The translations under genes and the position numbers were made by a program. From contig JACQAM010000007.1 of NCBI GenBank assembly GCA_016194975.1, positions 186,001-250,000 on the forward strand: 64,000 bases of DNA, given 5' to 3'. Of this stretch, positions 51,871 through 60,187 are shown one piece after another. This stretch comes from Bacteroidota bacterium (GTDB lineage: Bacteria > Bacteroidota > Bacteroidia > Palsa-965). Within the stretch, counting starts at the first letter, position 1; every line of letters starts with the position of its first letter. The notes below the pieces were generated by a model. It saw nothing but the letters and a program-made list of their open reading frames with translations, searched no databases and had not been told where the DNA came from.

Positions 51871-53214
51871 GTCTGCCAGCAATTTAAAATCGACACCATC
51901 GAAATTGCCGCTGGTCATGAAAAGCAAAACTGAATTATTCCATTTTCTTTTTTTGAATTCCTCCATCAGCTCCGCCGAATTTGTTGTCACCCGCAGATCA
52001 TTTCTTGCGAATGCATTCTTCACCTGTTCTCCAGTGACAGGCGGAAGTTTTTTGTGCGCAATGGTATGCGGATTGAAATAAACGATCGCTTCATCGGCTT
52101 CATCCATTGCTCCATTGTATTCCAGCAGAAATTCAGAAGTGAGTGAAGAAAAAGTATGCAGTTCCATGCACGCGACTAATTTTCTATTGGGGAATTGCTG
52201 CTTCACTGCGGCAGTAGTTGCTTTTAATTTAGAAGGAGAATGCGCGAAATCCTTATAGCAATTAAAATATTTTTCTTTGCGAACGAGTTCCAGCCGGCGC
52301 GCAGCACCTTTGAAAGACTGAATTGCGTCATCGAATTTTTCATCACTCACGCCGATAGCGGCACAAACTCTTCTGGCGCCTTCGAGATTCATAAGATTGT
52401 GATCGCCGAAGATGAGCAACGGAACTTTTTTATTATTGCGCAAAAGAAAAGTTGTTCCATTCACAATTTCATTCGGCGGAACGGAATAGGGTTTCAGTGA
52501 AATATCATTCCTCACCTGCACTGATAATTTTTTCAACTCCGGATCATTCGTACAGTAAACAAATGTTCCATTCGTTTCTATAAGATCGATGAACTTCCGG
52601 AACTGGTCAAGATAAATTTCAAAAGTGGGAAACACATTGATATGATCCCACGCAATTCCACTGAGCAAAGCAACATGCGGATGATACAAATGAAATTTCG
52701 GGCGGCGATCGACCGGCGAGGCAAGATATTCATCTCCCTCGAGCACCATGAATTCTGCATCGGGTGTGATCTTCACCATTGTTTCAAATCCTTCCAGTTG
52801 CGCTCCAACCATGTAATCTGTTTCAATGCCGCAATATTTTAAAACATGAAGCACCATGGCCGTGATCGTGGTTTTACCATGACTTCCTCCAATGACAATT
52901 CTGGTTTTATTTTTACTTTGCTCGTAAAGATATTCCGGGTAGGAAAATATTTTCAGTCCGAGTTCCTGCGCGCGAACGAGCTCGGGATTATCCGCACGTG
53001 CGTGCATGCCCAGAATAATTTCATCGATCTCTTTACTGATCACTTCCGGCCTCCATCCCATTTTCTCCGGGAGCAAACCATGTTTTGCAAGGCGTGAATG
53101 CGAGGGTTCATTGATCTCATCGTCGGAACCGGAAACAATATTTCCTTTCAGCTTCATAGCGATCGCCATGTTGTGCATAGCGGAACCACCAATTGCAATG
53201 AAATGTATCCTCAT
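51856..53214 (-). CDS. mpl: UDP-N-acetylmuramate:tripeptide ligase Mpl
   Basis: A 452-residue Mur-ligase-family enzyme. It reattaches the recycled L-Ala-gamma-D-Glu-meso-diaminopimelate tripeptide to UDP-N-acetylmuramate, feeding peptidoglycan recycling. The N-terminal Rossmann motif MRIHFIAIGGSAMHNMA is Mpl-like, distinguishing it from MurC. The ATP-binding loop is GGSHGKTT (residues 109-115), and the central and C-terminal Mur domains follow (LEGDEYLAS, YKDFAHSPSKLKAT). ATG 53214 is chosen, because the longer frame adds 35 non-homologous residues that read through a tandem repeat. The gene stands alone and converges on the STAS-like gene. Secure call. Confidence 0.93.
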   Translation of the reverse strand: MRIHFIAIGGSAMHNMAIAMKLKGNIVSGSDDEINEPSHSRLAKHGLLPEKMGWRPEVISKEIDEIILGMHARADNPELVRAQELGLKIFSYPEYLYEQSKNKTRIVIGGSHGKTTITAMVLHVLKYCGIETDYMVGAQLEGFETMVKITPDAEFMVLEGDEYLASPVDRRPKFHLYHPHVALLSGIAWDHINVFPTFEIYLDQFRKFIDLIETNGTFVYCTNDPELKKLSVQVRNDISLKPYSVPPNEIVNGTTFLLRNNKKVPLLIFGDHNLMNLEGARRVCAAIGVSDEKFDDAIQSFKGAARRLELVRKEKYFNCYKDFAHSPSKLKATTAAVKQQFPNRKLVACMELHTFSSLTSEFLLEYNGAMDEADEAIVYFNPHTIAHKKLPPVTGEQVKNAFARNDLRVTTNSAELMEEFKKRKWNNSVLLFMTSGNFDGVDFKLLADSLEL

Positions 53215-53219
53215 TTTGT

Positions 53220-53249
53220 ACGAACTACTAAATTGACGAACTACTAAAT
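53220..53249. repeat. Direct repeat of 14 bp upstream of mpl
   Basis: ACGAACTACTAAAT occurs at 53220-53233 and again at 53236-53249, in the 5' region of mpl. The 16-base centre spacing could suit a regulator binding site, or it may be a simple duplication. Confidence 0.6.
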
Positions 53250-53410
53250 ACGAATGAGGCGAATTTACGAACCGGAGATCGTAAGAAAGTCTGAAGCTGT
53301 TTTCTTTTATAAACAACAACCTGCTGATTAATGTGCGAATGAACCAATGTGCAAATCATCTTTCGCTCGAAACCCGAAACCCGGAACTCCTAACTGCCAA
53401 CCATTTTTTC

Positions 53411-53418
53411 TATCTTTA
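53411..53418 (+). promoter_or_regulatory. Probable -7 element (TATCTTTA) for the polyQ membrane protein
   Basis: One mismatch (final A for G) to TAnnTTTG, 28 bases before the ATG at 53439, matching the spacing of stronger sites in this window. Confidence 0.4.
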
Positions 53419-53438
53419 AGCAACGAAATTTCTGCTCT

Positions 53439-54038
53439 ATGAAAGCCCTCTCTATCATTGGTATAATTATGAGTCTCGGTTGTGTACTTGCGTCTTTCTA
53501 CATTATGTCGGAAGCGCGGTGCCATTGTAATTGCGATAACGATTTTTATCTCGGCAGTGGCGATATTCCCGGTGAAGCGGTGGGCGGAAGCATCGTGACT
53601 TTACTCATCGGTATTTTTTTCCTGATCTTTTCCATTGTATCTGCTGTTATCAGTTTCGGAAGAAAAAATGAGTCGACACCCATGCAGCCCCTCTCTCCTG
53701 TTCCACCTTATCCGCAACCACAACCTTTCCAAAATTATCAGAACCCTTACCAGCAACAATATCCGAATTACAATAAACCGAATCCTTACAATAATCCCTT
53801 TCCACAAAATCCATTTCAACAACAACAACAACAACAGCAGCAACAGCAGCAACAGCAGCAACAGCAGCAACAGCAGCAACAGCAGCAACAGCAGCAACAG
53901 CAGCAACAACAACAAAATTATCCTAATCCAAATCCGAATATCAATCCATACGCTCCGAAACCTAATCAGTCCACTACTCCGCCTCCGGCCCCGCCCAATG
54001 AGAATGATGATAAGAATAGTCCATGGGCTCCTAAATAA
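53439..54038 (+). CDS. Two-helix membrane protein with polyglutamine (Q33) C-terminal tail
   Basis: A 199-residue protein. Two transmembrane helices (about 4-24 and 48-72) enclose a short loop with CHCNCDND. After FGRKNEST a cytoplasmic tail of about 120 residues begins, rich in Pro, Gln, Asn and Tyr (PYPQPQPFQNYQNPYQQQYP). An uninterrupted run of 33 glutamines follows (bases 53817-53915), then NYPNPNPNINPYAP and a Pro-rich end. The membrane part resembles small DUF4190-like or CCC-motif membrane proteins of Bacteroidota, where Pro/Gln-rich cytoplasmic regions are usual, but this polyQ length is exceptional. The run is coded by a CAGCAGCAA microsatellite, so its length is probably variable without frameshift. 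Function unknown. Confidence 0.7.
   Translation: MKALSIIGIIMSLGCVLASFYIMSEARCHCNCDNDFYLGSGDIPGEAVGGSIVTLLIGIFFLIFSIVSAVISFGRKNESTPMQPLSPVPPYPQPQPFQNYQNPYQQQYPNYNKPNPYNNPFPQNPFQQQQQQQQQQQQQQQQQQQQQQQQQQQQQQQQQNYPNPNPNINPYAPKPNQSTTPPPAPPNENDDKNSPWAPK
53817..53915 (+). repeat. CAG/CAA microsatellite encoding 33 glutamines
   Basis: 99 bases of uninterrupted CAA and CAG codons, mostly as a 9-base unit CAGCAGCAA repeated about eight times. All length changes by whole units keep the frame. Confidence 0.95.
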
Positions 54039-54069
54039 TTTGAAATTCGAGATTTGAAATTTGAAGTCA

Positions 54070-54918
54070 ATGAAGCTTCACTCGATAAACACCGGTTTTT
54101 TTAAATTAGACGGCGGCGCAATGCACGGCGTTGTTCCGAAAAGTCTTTGGAGCAAACAGAATCCTGCTGATGAAAATAATATGTGCAACTGGGCCATGCG
54201 CTGTTTACTTGTGGAAGATGGCGATCGCCTTATTCTCATCGACAATGGAATGGGCGAGAAACAGGATGCGAAATTTTTCAGTTACTATTTTCTGAATGGC
54301 AACGATTCACTGGAAAAATCGCTTCGTGCAAAAGGTTTTGATTTCGGCGATGTCACCGATATGTTTCTCACGCATCTTCATTTCGATCATTGCGGCGGAA
54401 GTATTAAATACAATAATGATCGCACCAAACTTGAAACTGTTTTTCCGAATGCTACTTACTGGAGCAACGAAGCACAATGGGAATGGGCCACGAAACCGAA
54501 TGCGCGGGAGAAAGCAAGTTTCCTGAAAGAAAATATTCTTCCCATAAAAGAAAGCGGCCGGTTGAAATTTTTAAAAGAAGGAGAAGATCTGTTCCCCGGA
54601 TTTTCCACGCTGTGGGTGCACGGGCACACGGGCGCGATGATGCTGCCGAAAATTTCCTGCAACGGAACAACCGTTGTATTCATGGCTGATCTTCTTCCGA
54701 GCATTGCGCATATTCCTCTCGCATGGATCATGGGATACGACACGCGTCCATTACTTACGCTGACAGAAAAAGAAAAATTTCTTCCTGTTGCGGCAAAAGA
54801 AAATTATGTACTCTTTTTCGAACACGATGGAGTGAATGAGTGTTGTACGGTTAGTGATACAGATAGAGGAGTTAGAGTTAATGAGAAGTTTAGATTGGAT
54901 GAGTGTTTCTCTTCTTAA
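54070..54918 (+). CDS. MBL-fold metallohydrolase
   Basis: A 282-residue metallo-beta-lactamase-fold hydrolase. The metal motif THLHFDHCGG is at about residues 100-109. Downstream ligands are VHGHTGAM and MADLLPS; the last His may be in FFEHDG. The N-terminal INTGFFKLDGGAMHGVVP is typical of the AHL-lactonase-like subgroup that hydrolyses esters or lactones, but sequence alone does not fix the substrate. ATG 54070 is used instead of an upstream TTG. It lies just after the polyQ protein gene and before a minisatellite. The family is certain, the substrate unknown. Confidence 0.88.
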   Translation: MKLHSINTGFFKLDGGAMHGVVPKSLWSKQNPADENNMCNWAMRCLLVEDGDRLILIDNGMGEKQDAKFFSYYFLNGNDSLEKSLRAKGFDFGDVTDMFLTHLHFDHCGGSIKYNNDRTKLETVFPNATYWSNEAQWEWATKPNAREKASFLKENILPIKESGRLKFLKEGEDLFPGFSTLWVHGHTGAMMLPKISCNGTTVVFMADLLPSIAHIPLAWIMGYDTRPLLTLTEKEKFLPVAAKENYVLFFEHDGVNECCTVSDTDRGVRVNEKFRLDECFSS

Positions 54919-54920
54919 GA

Positions 54921-54984
54921 GGTATTAGGGTATTGAGGTATTAGGGTATTGAGGTATTAGGGTATTGAGGTATTAGGGTATTGA
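54921..54984. repeat. Minisatellite, 4 x 16 bp (GGTATTAGGGTATTGA)
   Basis: Four perfect 16-bp units, each a near-duplicate of an 8-mer, start just after the MBL gene stop. A related reverse-complement motif (CTTAATACCTTAATACC) lies at about 55494-55510, on the other side of the four-helix-bundle gene. Confidence 0.95.
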
Positions 54985-55096
54985 GGTGCTGGCATGAATC
55001 GGATCGAATTTCCTAACGGTAAGTTGGAGTGTTGAAAAAATAATTTTGTTTTTATGAAACAGATATTACACATTTGCGGCCTTAATCTTTATTTAT

Positions 55097-55468
55097 ATGA
55101 ATGATACTTACGAATTTGAAACATTAGAAGTCTGGAAAAAAACAAGGGAATTCCGAAAAGCGATCTCGCAACTCACAAAAAAATTCCCTCCCTGTGAACA
55201 GTATGAATTGACGAAGCAGATCAAAATATCTTCAAGATCGGTGACTGCCAATATTGCTGAGGGAAATGGGCGCTATCATTACAAAGATAATAGCAGGTTT
55301 ATCCGGATATCCACCGGTTCTCTCAAGGAAACCATGGATCATCTTTACGTTGCCTTTGATGAAGAATATATTAAAGAGGACGAACTGAAATTTTTTAAAA
55401 GCGATTATTTGCATTGCAAAAAACTCCTCAACGGATATCTCGCCTATCTCAAGAAAAATATCAAATGA
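55097..55468 (+). CDS. Four-helix bundle protein (23S rRNA intervening-sequence protein family)
   Basis: A 123-residue all-helical protein of the S23/IVP family (TIGR02436-like). It has the N-terminal FETLEVWKKTREF (usually LxVWKxA in the family), ELTKQIKISSRSVTANIAEGNGR, and a C-terminal helical pair with HCKKLLNGYLAYLKK. Members were first found encoded by insertions in 23S rRNA genes, but many Bacteroidota copies are free-standing, and relatives serve as accessory proteins (Avd) in diversity-generating retroelements. Here it stands alone, flanked on both sides by GGTATTAGGG-type repeats, which suggests mobility. No reverse transcriptase is near. Function unknown. Confidence 0.88.
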   Translation: MNDTYEFETLEVWKKTREFRKAISQLTKKFPPCEQYELTKQIKISSRSVTANIAEGNGRYHYKDNSRFIRISTGSLKETMDHLYVAFDEEYIKEDELKFFKSDYLHCKKLLNGYLAYLKKNIK

Positions 55469-55530
55469 ACAGGAGTATATTCGCCCCAATATCTTAATAC
55501 CTTAATACCTTCTTTTAACTTTAGAATGAA

Positions 55531-56283
55531 ATGAAAACAGGATTAATATTAAGCGGCGGCGGCGCGCGCGGATTTGCTCACCTGGGTGTGTTGCGTGCGC
55601 TTGATGAATTAGGCGTGCACGTGGATGCAATAGCGGGTACGAGTGCAGGTGCATTGGCGGGTGCATTTTATTTCGCCGGTCATACACCGACCGACACATT
55701 GCGTTACATTCGTTCCTATAAAATTTATCAGTGGGCAAGAATTCTCTGGAGAAAGCCCGGCATACTGAACATGGAGAAGATCGGGAAAATGATCGCTCAA
55801 TATCTTCCTGAAAATTTTGAAGGCCTGAATGCCCCGCTCACCGTTTGCGCTACAGATATTCTCAACTGCAAATCCGTTTTTTTTAATTCAGGTCCGCTCA
55901 TTCCCGCCCTTTGTTCTTCAGCGTGTATTCCAGTTTTGTTTGAACCGGTAAACTTCGGCAGTAATCAATACGTGGACGGAGGCATCATGGATAATTTTCC
56001 GGTCGAGGCATTGCGTGAAAAGTGCGACCGCATCATTGGCGTTCATGTGAATCCGCTACAGAAAGAATTCCGGAATGTGCACATGAAAGATGTGATGGAC
56101 CGCAGTCTTCACCTCGCGCTTCGTCACCAGGTTTTTTCGAAAAGAGAGGAGTGCGATATTTTCATTGAGCCGGAAGAATGTTCGCAGTTTGGCATGTTCG
56201 ATCTTTCTTCGGCGGAAAAAATAGTTGAGATCGGTTATAAAGCAGCTATGCAGCAGAAAGAAGAATTACTGAAACTGAAATAA
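55531..56283 (+). CDS. Patatin-like phospholipase (RssA/YchK type)
   Basis: A 250-residue patatin-family lipid acyl hydrolase. The oxyanion hole is GGGARG (residues 9-14), the nucleophile elbow is GTSAG with Ser38, and the catalytic Asp is in VDGGIMDNFP near 149. There is no signal peptide, so it probably acts in the cytoplasm or at the inner membrane face, cleaving acyl esters of phospholipids. ATG 55531 gives the canonical start close to the first strand; a TAACTTTA element lies only 8-15 bases upstream. The gene is followed after 28 bases by a secreted YD-like protein. Family call firm, substrate unknown. Confidence 0.93.
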   Translation: MKTGLILSGGGARGFAHLGVLRALDELGVHVDAIAGTSAGALAGAFYFAGHTPTDTLRYIRSYKIYQWARILWRKPGILNMEKIGKMIAQYLPENFEGLNAPLTVCATDILNCKSVFFNSGPLIPALCSSACIPVLFEPVNFGSNQYVDGGIMDNFPVEALREKCDRIIGVHVNPLQKEFRNVHMKDVMDRSLHLALRHQVFSKREECDIFIEPEECSQFGMFDLSSAEKIVEIGYKAAMQQKEELLKLK

Positions 56284-56311
56284 TGGTATTGTATTTGCAA
56301 CACTTTTCCCA

Positions 56312-57268
56312 ATGAAAAAATCATTTTCCATTTTATTTTTTTTCTCCACAATACAATTTTCTTTCGCGCAGGAATTCACTCCGCCCGATTCCGTTGCTAT
56401 CATCAACAATCATGTGAAGGAAATCCGCATTTATTATACAGGGACAGGAGTGGTGAAAAATCTTCAGCATACGTATCGCTACAATAAAAAAGGCCAGTGC
56501 ATTTACAGCAGCGAAGGATCGCCCAATCCCGGAAATTATTATTATTCCTATAAATACGACAGCGTTGGCAGGAACAGCAAAAGTATTCAACGGCTTATTA
56601 GCGGAGAATTTGTAGCTGCTTATGATTTCAAATATTTTAAGAGTGGTAAATTATTGCGGGCCGGATATTATTCGCATAATGATTCCATTCATCCTTACCG
56701 GGTCTCCGATTATGATGAAAATGGAAATATTATTGCCGATACTTATTTCAGTGGAAAAGAATTCTCTGAGCAAAAAACGATGACTTACAATTCGAAAAAT
56801 GAACTCATGAGTACTGTGGACTCCATACCGAAAGTGAGAACAACTACGGTACTTGCGAATAACCGATTGGTGCGCGAGATTGATTACGACAGCAATTATG
56901 TACTGACTTCTTCCTGGCTATTATTTTATGATGCCAATGGAAAACTCACGAGCAATACGCATTTGAAAGGCGGCCACAAAACGGAGTACGCTGTTATTTA
57001 CAGCGGCAACGGTTATAAAATTCTAATGAACGGACTTCCGGCCACAGTGAGTGAAACAAAAAAATGGGCCTACAAATGGGAATATCTCACTTCTCCACCG
57101 GAATCCTTGACTGATGCAACCTATAACGAACAGGCCGTGCCAACTTACAAGCACGAATTAAAACGCGATGCGAAAGGAAATATTACAGAAGATATTATTT
57201 CTCCCAGTGAAACATGGATGATACAGAAGACGGTAAATTTTTCTTATGAATATGAGTACTGGAAATAA
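56312..57268 (+). CDS. Secreted YD-repeat-like protein, unrecognised
   Basis: A 318-residue exported protein with a signal peptide (ending near FSFAQ, residue 20). The mature part is a series of beta-hairpin-like repeats with Tyr/Asp patterns such as YRYNKKGQCIYS, YKYDSVGRN, SDYDENGNIIA and LFYDANGKLTS, like the short YD/RHS repeats of extracellular wrapping proteins. No toxin domain or sorting domain follows. A paralogue with the same pattern lies at 59160. It probably acts in the periplasm or at the outer membrane. Family uncertain, function unknown. Confidence 0.65.
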   Translation: MKKSFSILFFFSTIQFSFAQEFTPPDSVAIINNHVKEIRIYYTGTGVVKNLQHTYRYNKKGQCIYSSEGSPNPGNYYYSYKYDSVGRNSKSIQRLISGEFVAAYDFKYFKSGKLLRAGYYSHNDSIHPYRVSDYDENGNIIADTYFSGKEFSEQKTMTYNSKNELMSTVDSIPKVRTTTVLANNRLVREIDYDSNYVLTSSWLLFYDANGKLTSNTHLKGGHKTEYAVIYSGNGYKILMNGLPATVSETKKWAYKWEYLTSPPESLTDATYNEQAVPTYKHELKRDAKGNITEDIISPSETWMIQKTVNFSYEYEYWK

Positions 57269-57289
57269 ACGGCACTAATTTTTAGCCGA

Positions 57290-58060
57290 TCAATAGTTGG
57301 ACCGATCCGATTCGGATGTGCCACTGCTGAAACAAAAAATATTACATCTTATCCTGATCTGGAAATAAGAAAGCCGCGGAGAAAAAAAAGTATAACACGA
57401 AGCAGTTGAGTTGTTATACAATACCACAATCGTATTCACATTAACAACATTGAGTGAACCAAGAAAATAAATATATTCCAGATCAGCGCTTATGGAAAAA
57501 ATCCTTTTCCTGATCAAATCTATAAGCGAGAGTCCTGCACCAACCTCGGCTACAACAGGATTATTTGGTTTTCCGATTGCAAGGTTATAGTTAGATGCAT
57601 AACCTGTAGTAACAATTTTATTAATGAGAAAGAATTCATCGCATCCGGCAATTGCATTCACATTCACGCCCAGCTCGGATTTCCTTATTCTGAAATTTTC
57701 CCCGAATCTTAGCTGTTCACCGAACTGTTGATATTTCATATGGACTCCATAACCCCGCAGGTTCCAGCCGTTGGAGGGATATGTTGTATCCATTATTTCT
57801 GAATTCACAACATAATTACATTGATTGTACTTAATGACAAATCCTGCTGTGAATTTCTGGTGAATGAACGCATCACCAGATAACTCAAGAACGTATGGAA
57901 GATTAACTCCTTTCTGTATAGTTTCTGTATTGGTTTCCAAGTGCGATAGTTTCAAATTCCTGTCAAAAGGCAATCCGCCGGAAATTCCAATGGTATAATC
58001 AGTTTGAGACAATGCATCGAGCTTAATGAATAACGTTACAACTGAAAATAGTATTCTCAT
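57290..58060 (-). CDS. Hypothetical exported protein, possible outer-membrane beta-barrel
   Basis: A 256-residue protein starting at ATG 58060 with a signal peptide (MRILFSVVTLFIKLDALSQ). The mature part has alternating hydrophobic strands such as YTIGISGGLPF, KFTAGFVIKYN and AEVGAGLSLIDL, as in outer-membrane barrels of about 8-10 strands. The last 30 or so residues (with RIRCNIFCFSSGTSESDR) are unlike a barrel end; a frameshift near 57390 is possible. It is convergent with the YD-like gene. I recognise no family; low-moderate confidence that it is a real gene. Confidence 0.5.
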   Translation of the reverse strand: MRILFSVVTLFIKLDALSQTDYTIGISGGLPFDRNLKLSHLETNTETIQKGVNLPYVLELSGDAFIHQKFTAGFVIKYNQCNYVVNSEIMDTTYPSNGWNLRGYGVHMKYQQFGEQLRFGENFRIRKSELGVNVNAIAGCDEFFLINKIVTTGYASNYNLAIGKPNNPVVAEVGAGLSLIDLIRKRIFSISADLEYIYFLGSLNVVNVNTIVVLYNNSTASCYTFFSPRLSYFQIRIRCNIFCFSSGTSESDRSNY

Positions 58061-58195
58061 ATACGCAAGACGCAAAAACAAACTATACGTTGCTCCTCCG
58101 CCAGGGTTATCCTACAGAAATTTTGCCAGAGATTTTCTCGAATTTTCCTATTCCTTCAAATCGTAAATTGTAGATTGTAAATCGTAAATTTGAGT

Positions 58196-59098
58196 ATGGA
58201 TTTATTAAGGGAAAAATTCGTCTTCCTCCTCTCCACGCCGCTCTACACTTTTTTTATCCTCGGCGAGATGATCCTTTCGCGTATTCATCACCGGAAATTC
58301 TACACGCTCAAAGGAACGCTCATGAATGTGTGGCTCTCGGCGCTCAACTTCGGTCTCGATTTTGTTTTGCGCGGATTCGTTCTCGTTTTCCTTACTTATT
58401 TTTTCAATCACAAATATTTTCTCATCGCCACTCCCTGGATCTACTGGACGGCGCTGCTCATTGCTGAAGACTTTTTATTTTACTGGCTGCATCGTGTCGA
58501 TCACTACTGCCGTTTTTTCTGGGCAGTGCATGTTACGCATCATTCATCGGAAGAATTCAATCTCACCGTAGGATTCCGCTCTTCCGTTTTTCAGCCGTTG
58601 TATCGTTTCATCTGGTTCATTCCTCTTCCGCTTCTTGGATTCCGTGCAGAAGATATTATGCTCATGTACGCCATCACGCAGATCTACGGCATTCTCATTC
58701 ACACCCAATTCATAAATAAAATGGGGCCGCTCGAGTGGTTCATGAGTACGCCTTCGCACCACCGCGTTCATCACGGCGCGAATGTTCCTTATCTCGACAA
58801 GAATATGGGAATGGTTTTTATTTTCTGGGATAAACTTTTCGGAACGTTTGTTCCTGAAGAAGAAAAAGTAAAATTCGGTTTGACAAAAAATTTAGAACAT
58901 CCTTACAATCCTGTCACTTCTGTTTTTCACGAATGGGGAGCGATCTTGCGCGATCTCGGAAAAAAATCTTCACTCAAAGCAAAATTCATGTACGTGTTTG
59001 GCCCGCCGGGATGGAGTCATGATGGAAGTAAAAAAACGAGCGGGCAATTGCGAAAAGAATTCAAGATTCAAGATTCAAAGATTAATGGTGGGCTATAA
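58196..59098 (+). CDS. Sterol desaturase / fatty acid hydroxylase family protein (second copy)
   Basis: A 300-residue membrane di-iron enzyme of the same superfamily as the protein at 34689-35582. It has HRVDH, HVTHHSSEEFN, a HTQF motif and PSHHRVHHGAN, with four or more hydrophobic helices. The HHSSEEFNLTVG segment is typical of the alkylglycerol monooxygenase-like/sterol desaturase branch. ATG 58196 is used; an in-frame TTG lies six bases upstream. A TAAATTTG element ends four bases before the ATG, so if used it would give a leaderless transcript. The gene is free-standing. The substrate is unknown. Confidence 0.9.
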   Translation: MDLLREKFVFLLSTPLYTFFILGEMILSRIHHRKFYTLKGTLMNVWLSALNFGLDFVLRGFVLVFLTYFFNHKYFLIATPWIYWTALLIAEDFLFYWLHRVDHYCRFFWAVHVTHHSSEEFNLTVGFRSSVFQPLYRFIWFIPLPLLGFRAEDIMLMYAITQIYGILIHTQFINKMGPLEWFMSTPSHHRVHHGANVPYLDKNMGMVFIFWDKLFGTFVPEEEKVKFGLTKNLEHPYNPVTSVFHEWGAILRDLGKKSSLKAKFMYVFGPPGWSHDGSKKTSGQLRKEFKIQDSKINGGL

Positions 59099-59128
59099 TA
59101 ATCCGAAGGTTGTCGTAATTTTTTTTCC

Positions 59129-59136
59129 TAACTTTC
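59129..59136 (+). promoter_or_regulatory. Probable -7 element (TAACTTTC) for the second YD-like gene
   Basis: One mismatch to TAnnTTTG, with TTG 16 bases upstream (59110-59112) and the ATG 24 bases downstream. Confidence 0.4.
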
Positions 59137-59159
59137 GTTATAGCTAAAATACCGCTGCC

Positions 59160-60146
59160 ATGAAAACTCTACTCCCGCTTTTTATTCTCCTCTCGGTTCA
59201 ACTGAGCGCACAATTTAATTCCCTTACTTATAACCGCCAACATCTGCCCGATTCGGTTATCAAAGCAAACAAGATCCGTTCAAGAACATCTGTCCTGGTT
59301 TTCGATAAAGGAAAAAGCACCGATCGATGGGAAGTGGATTATGATGCGGATGCAAAAATTACCGGTGAACATTCCATTAGCAATACAAAAAATCATACCG
59401 ACAGCACTCGTGTAGTTTATATCCGTAATGCGAATGGAGATCTTACCGGCAAACTTCATTTCTCGAATGGAAAACTCACCGACAGTGTTGTTGTTATTCA
59501 CGATCGCCCCGATTATTCTGAACGTACTTATTCCAATGGGAAATTGATCGGCTGGGAAGAAACAAAAGGAGATTCGCTCGACAGAATATCCATTATAAAA
59601 ACAATGAATGGAAAGGATACCGCGACCACGATGACAGAAACCAAAATGCTGTACAATTCTTCCGGCAAACTGATGTTGAGTTCTAAATTGTACACCACCA
59701 TCAATAAAGGAAAAGTGGACACCACCTATTTTAATTCGCAGGATTACGGCAACCCTTCCATCACAAAATATTTTCTCACTTTTGGTTTCGCCGATGTACA
59801 TGAGAGCGAATTTGAATATCATTATCCGCAGGCAGATACTATTTTCGGTTACACCACGAGAAAAGGAAAACCGTCCTCTACTAGTGTCATCGCGATAGAC
59901 AGTCTCGGCCATTTTCAAAGCAGCAGATTCTATAACAAGAAAAAAAAGATTTTTGCCCTGAGCAATTATTCGTACGACAGCAATGGAAAAATCACGGCGA
60001 TCATTTCGAAAAACAAAAAAGGGAAAACGACTTACACGCAAACATTCACCCGTAATTCAAAGGGGCTATTGGACGAAGAGAAAAAAGGAGAAAATCTGAA
60101 GAAGCCGGAAGTAGATTTGAAATACGAGTACACCTATTACCAGTAA
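59160..60146 (+). CDS. Secreted YD-repeat-like protein, paralogue
   Basis: A 328-residue exported protein with signal peptide MKTLLPLFILLSVQLSAQ. The mature part has repeated short hairpins: VDYDADAKITGEH, IRNANGDLTGKLHF, MLYNSSGKLMLSS, YSYDSNGKITAI and FTRNSKGLLDEE. It is Lys-, Thr- and Ser-rich, and ends in EYTYYQ, just as the related protein at 56312 ends in YEYEYWK. The two are probably paralogues separated by a barrel-like gene and a desaturase gene. There is no sorting domain. Function unknown. Confidence 0.65.
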   Translation: MKTLLPLFILLSVQLSAQFNSLTYNRQHLPDSVIKANKIRSRTSVLVFDKGKSTDRWEVDYDADAKITGEHSISNTKNHTDSTRVVYIRNANGDLTGKLHFSNGKLTDSVVVIHDRPDYSERTYSNGKLIGWEETKGDSLDRISIIKTMNGKDTATTMTETKMLYNSSGKLMLSSKLYTTINKGKVDTTYFNSQDYGNPSITKYFLTFGFADVHESEFEYHYPQADTIFGYTTRKGKPSSTSVIAIDSLGHFQSSRFYNKKKKIFALSNYSYDSNGKITAIISKNKKGKTTYTQTFTRNSKGLLDEEKKGENLKKPEVDLKYEYTYYQ

Positions 60147-60187
60147 TTTCTTTCGCATAAAGTGCTTCATTTCATTCCTGATTTGGG

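Noticed and set aside
53601-53915. Minus-strand poly-leucine open frame
   Set aside because: It is only the antisense reading of the CAG/CAA microsatellite in the polyQ gene and has no independent coding signal.
53817-53915. Phase-variable on/off switch at the polyQ tract
   Set aside because: The units are multiples of three, so slippage alters length but not frame; an on/off switch is not expected.
54921-54984. CRISPR array
   Set aside because: Units are identical, contiguous 16-mers with no spacers, and no cas gene is near.
55097-55468. Diversity-generating retroelement accessory gene (Avd)
   Set aside because: The fold is similar, but no reverse transcriptase, template or variable repeat is found in the window.
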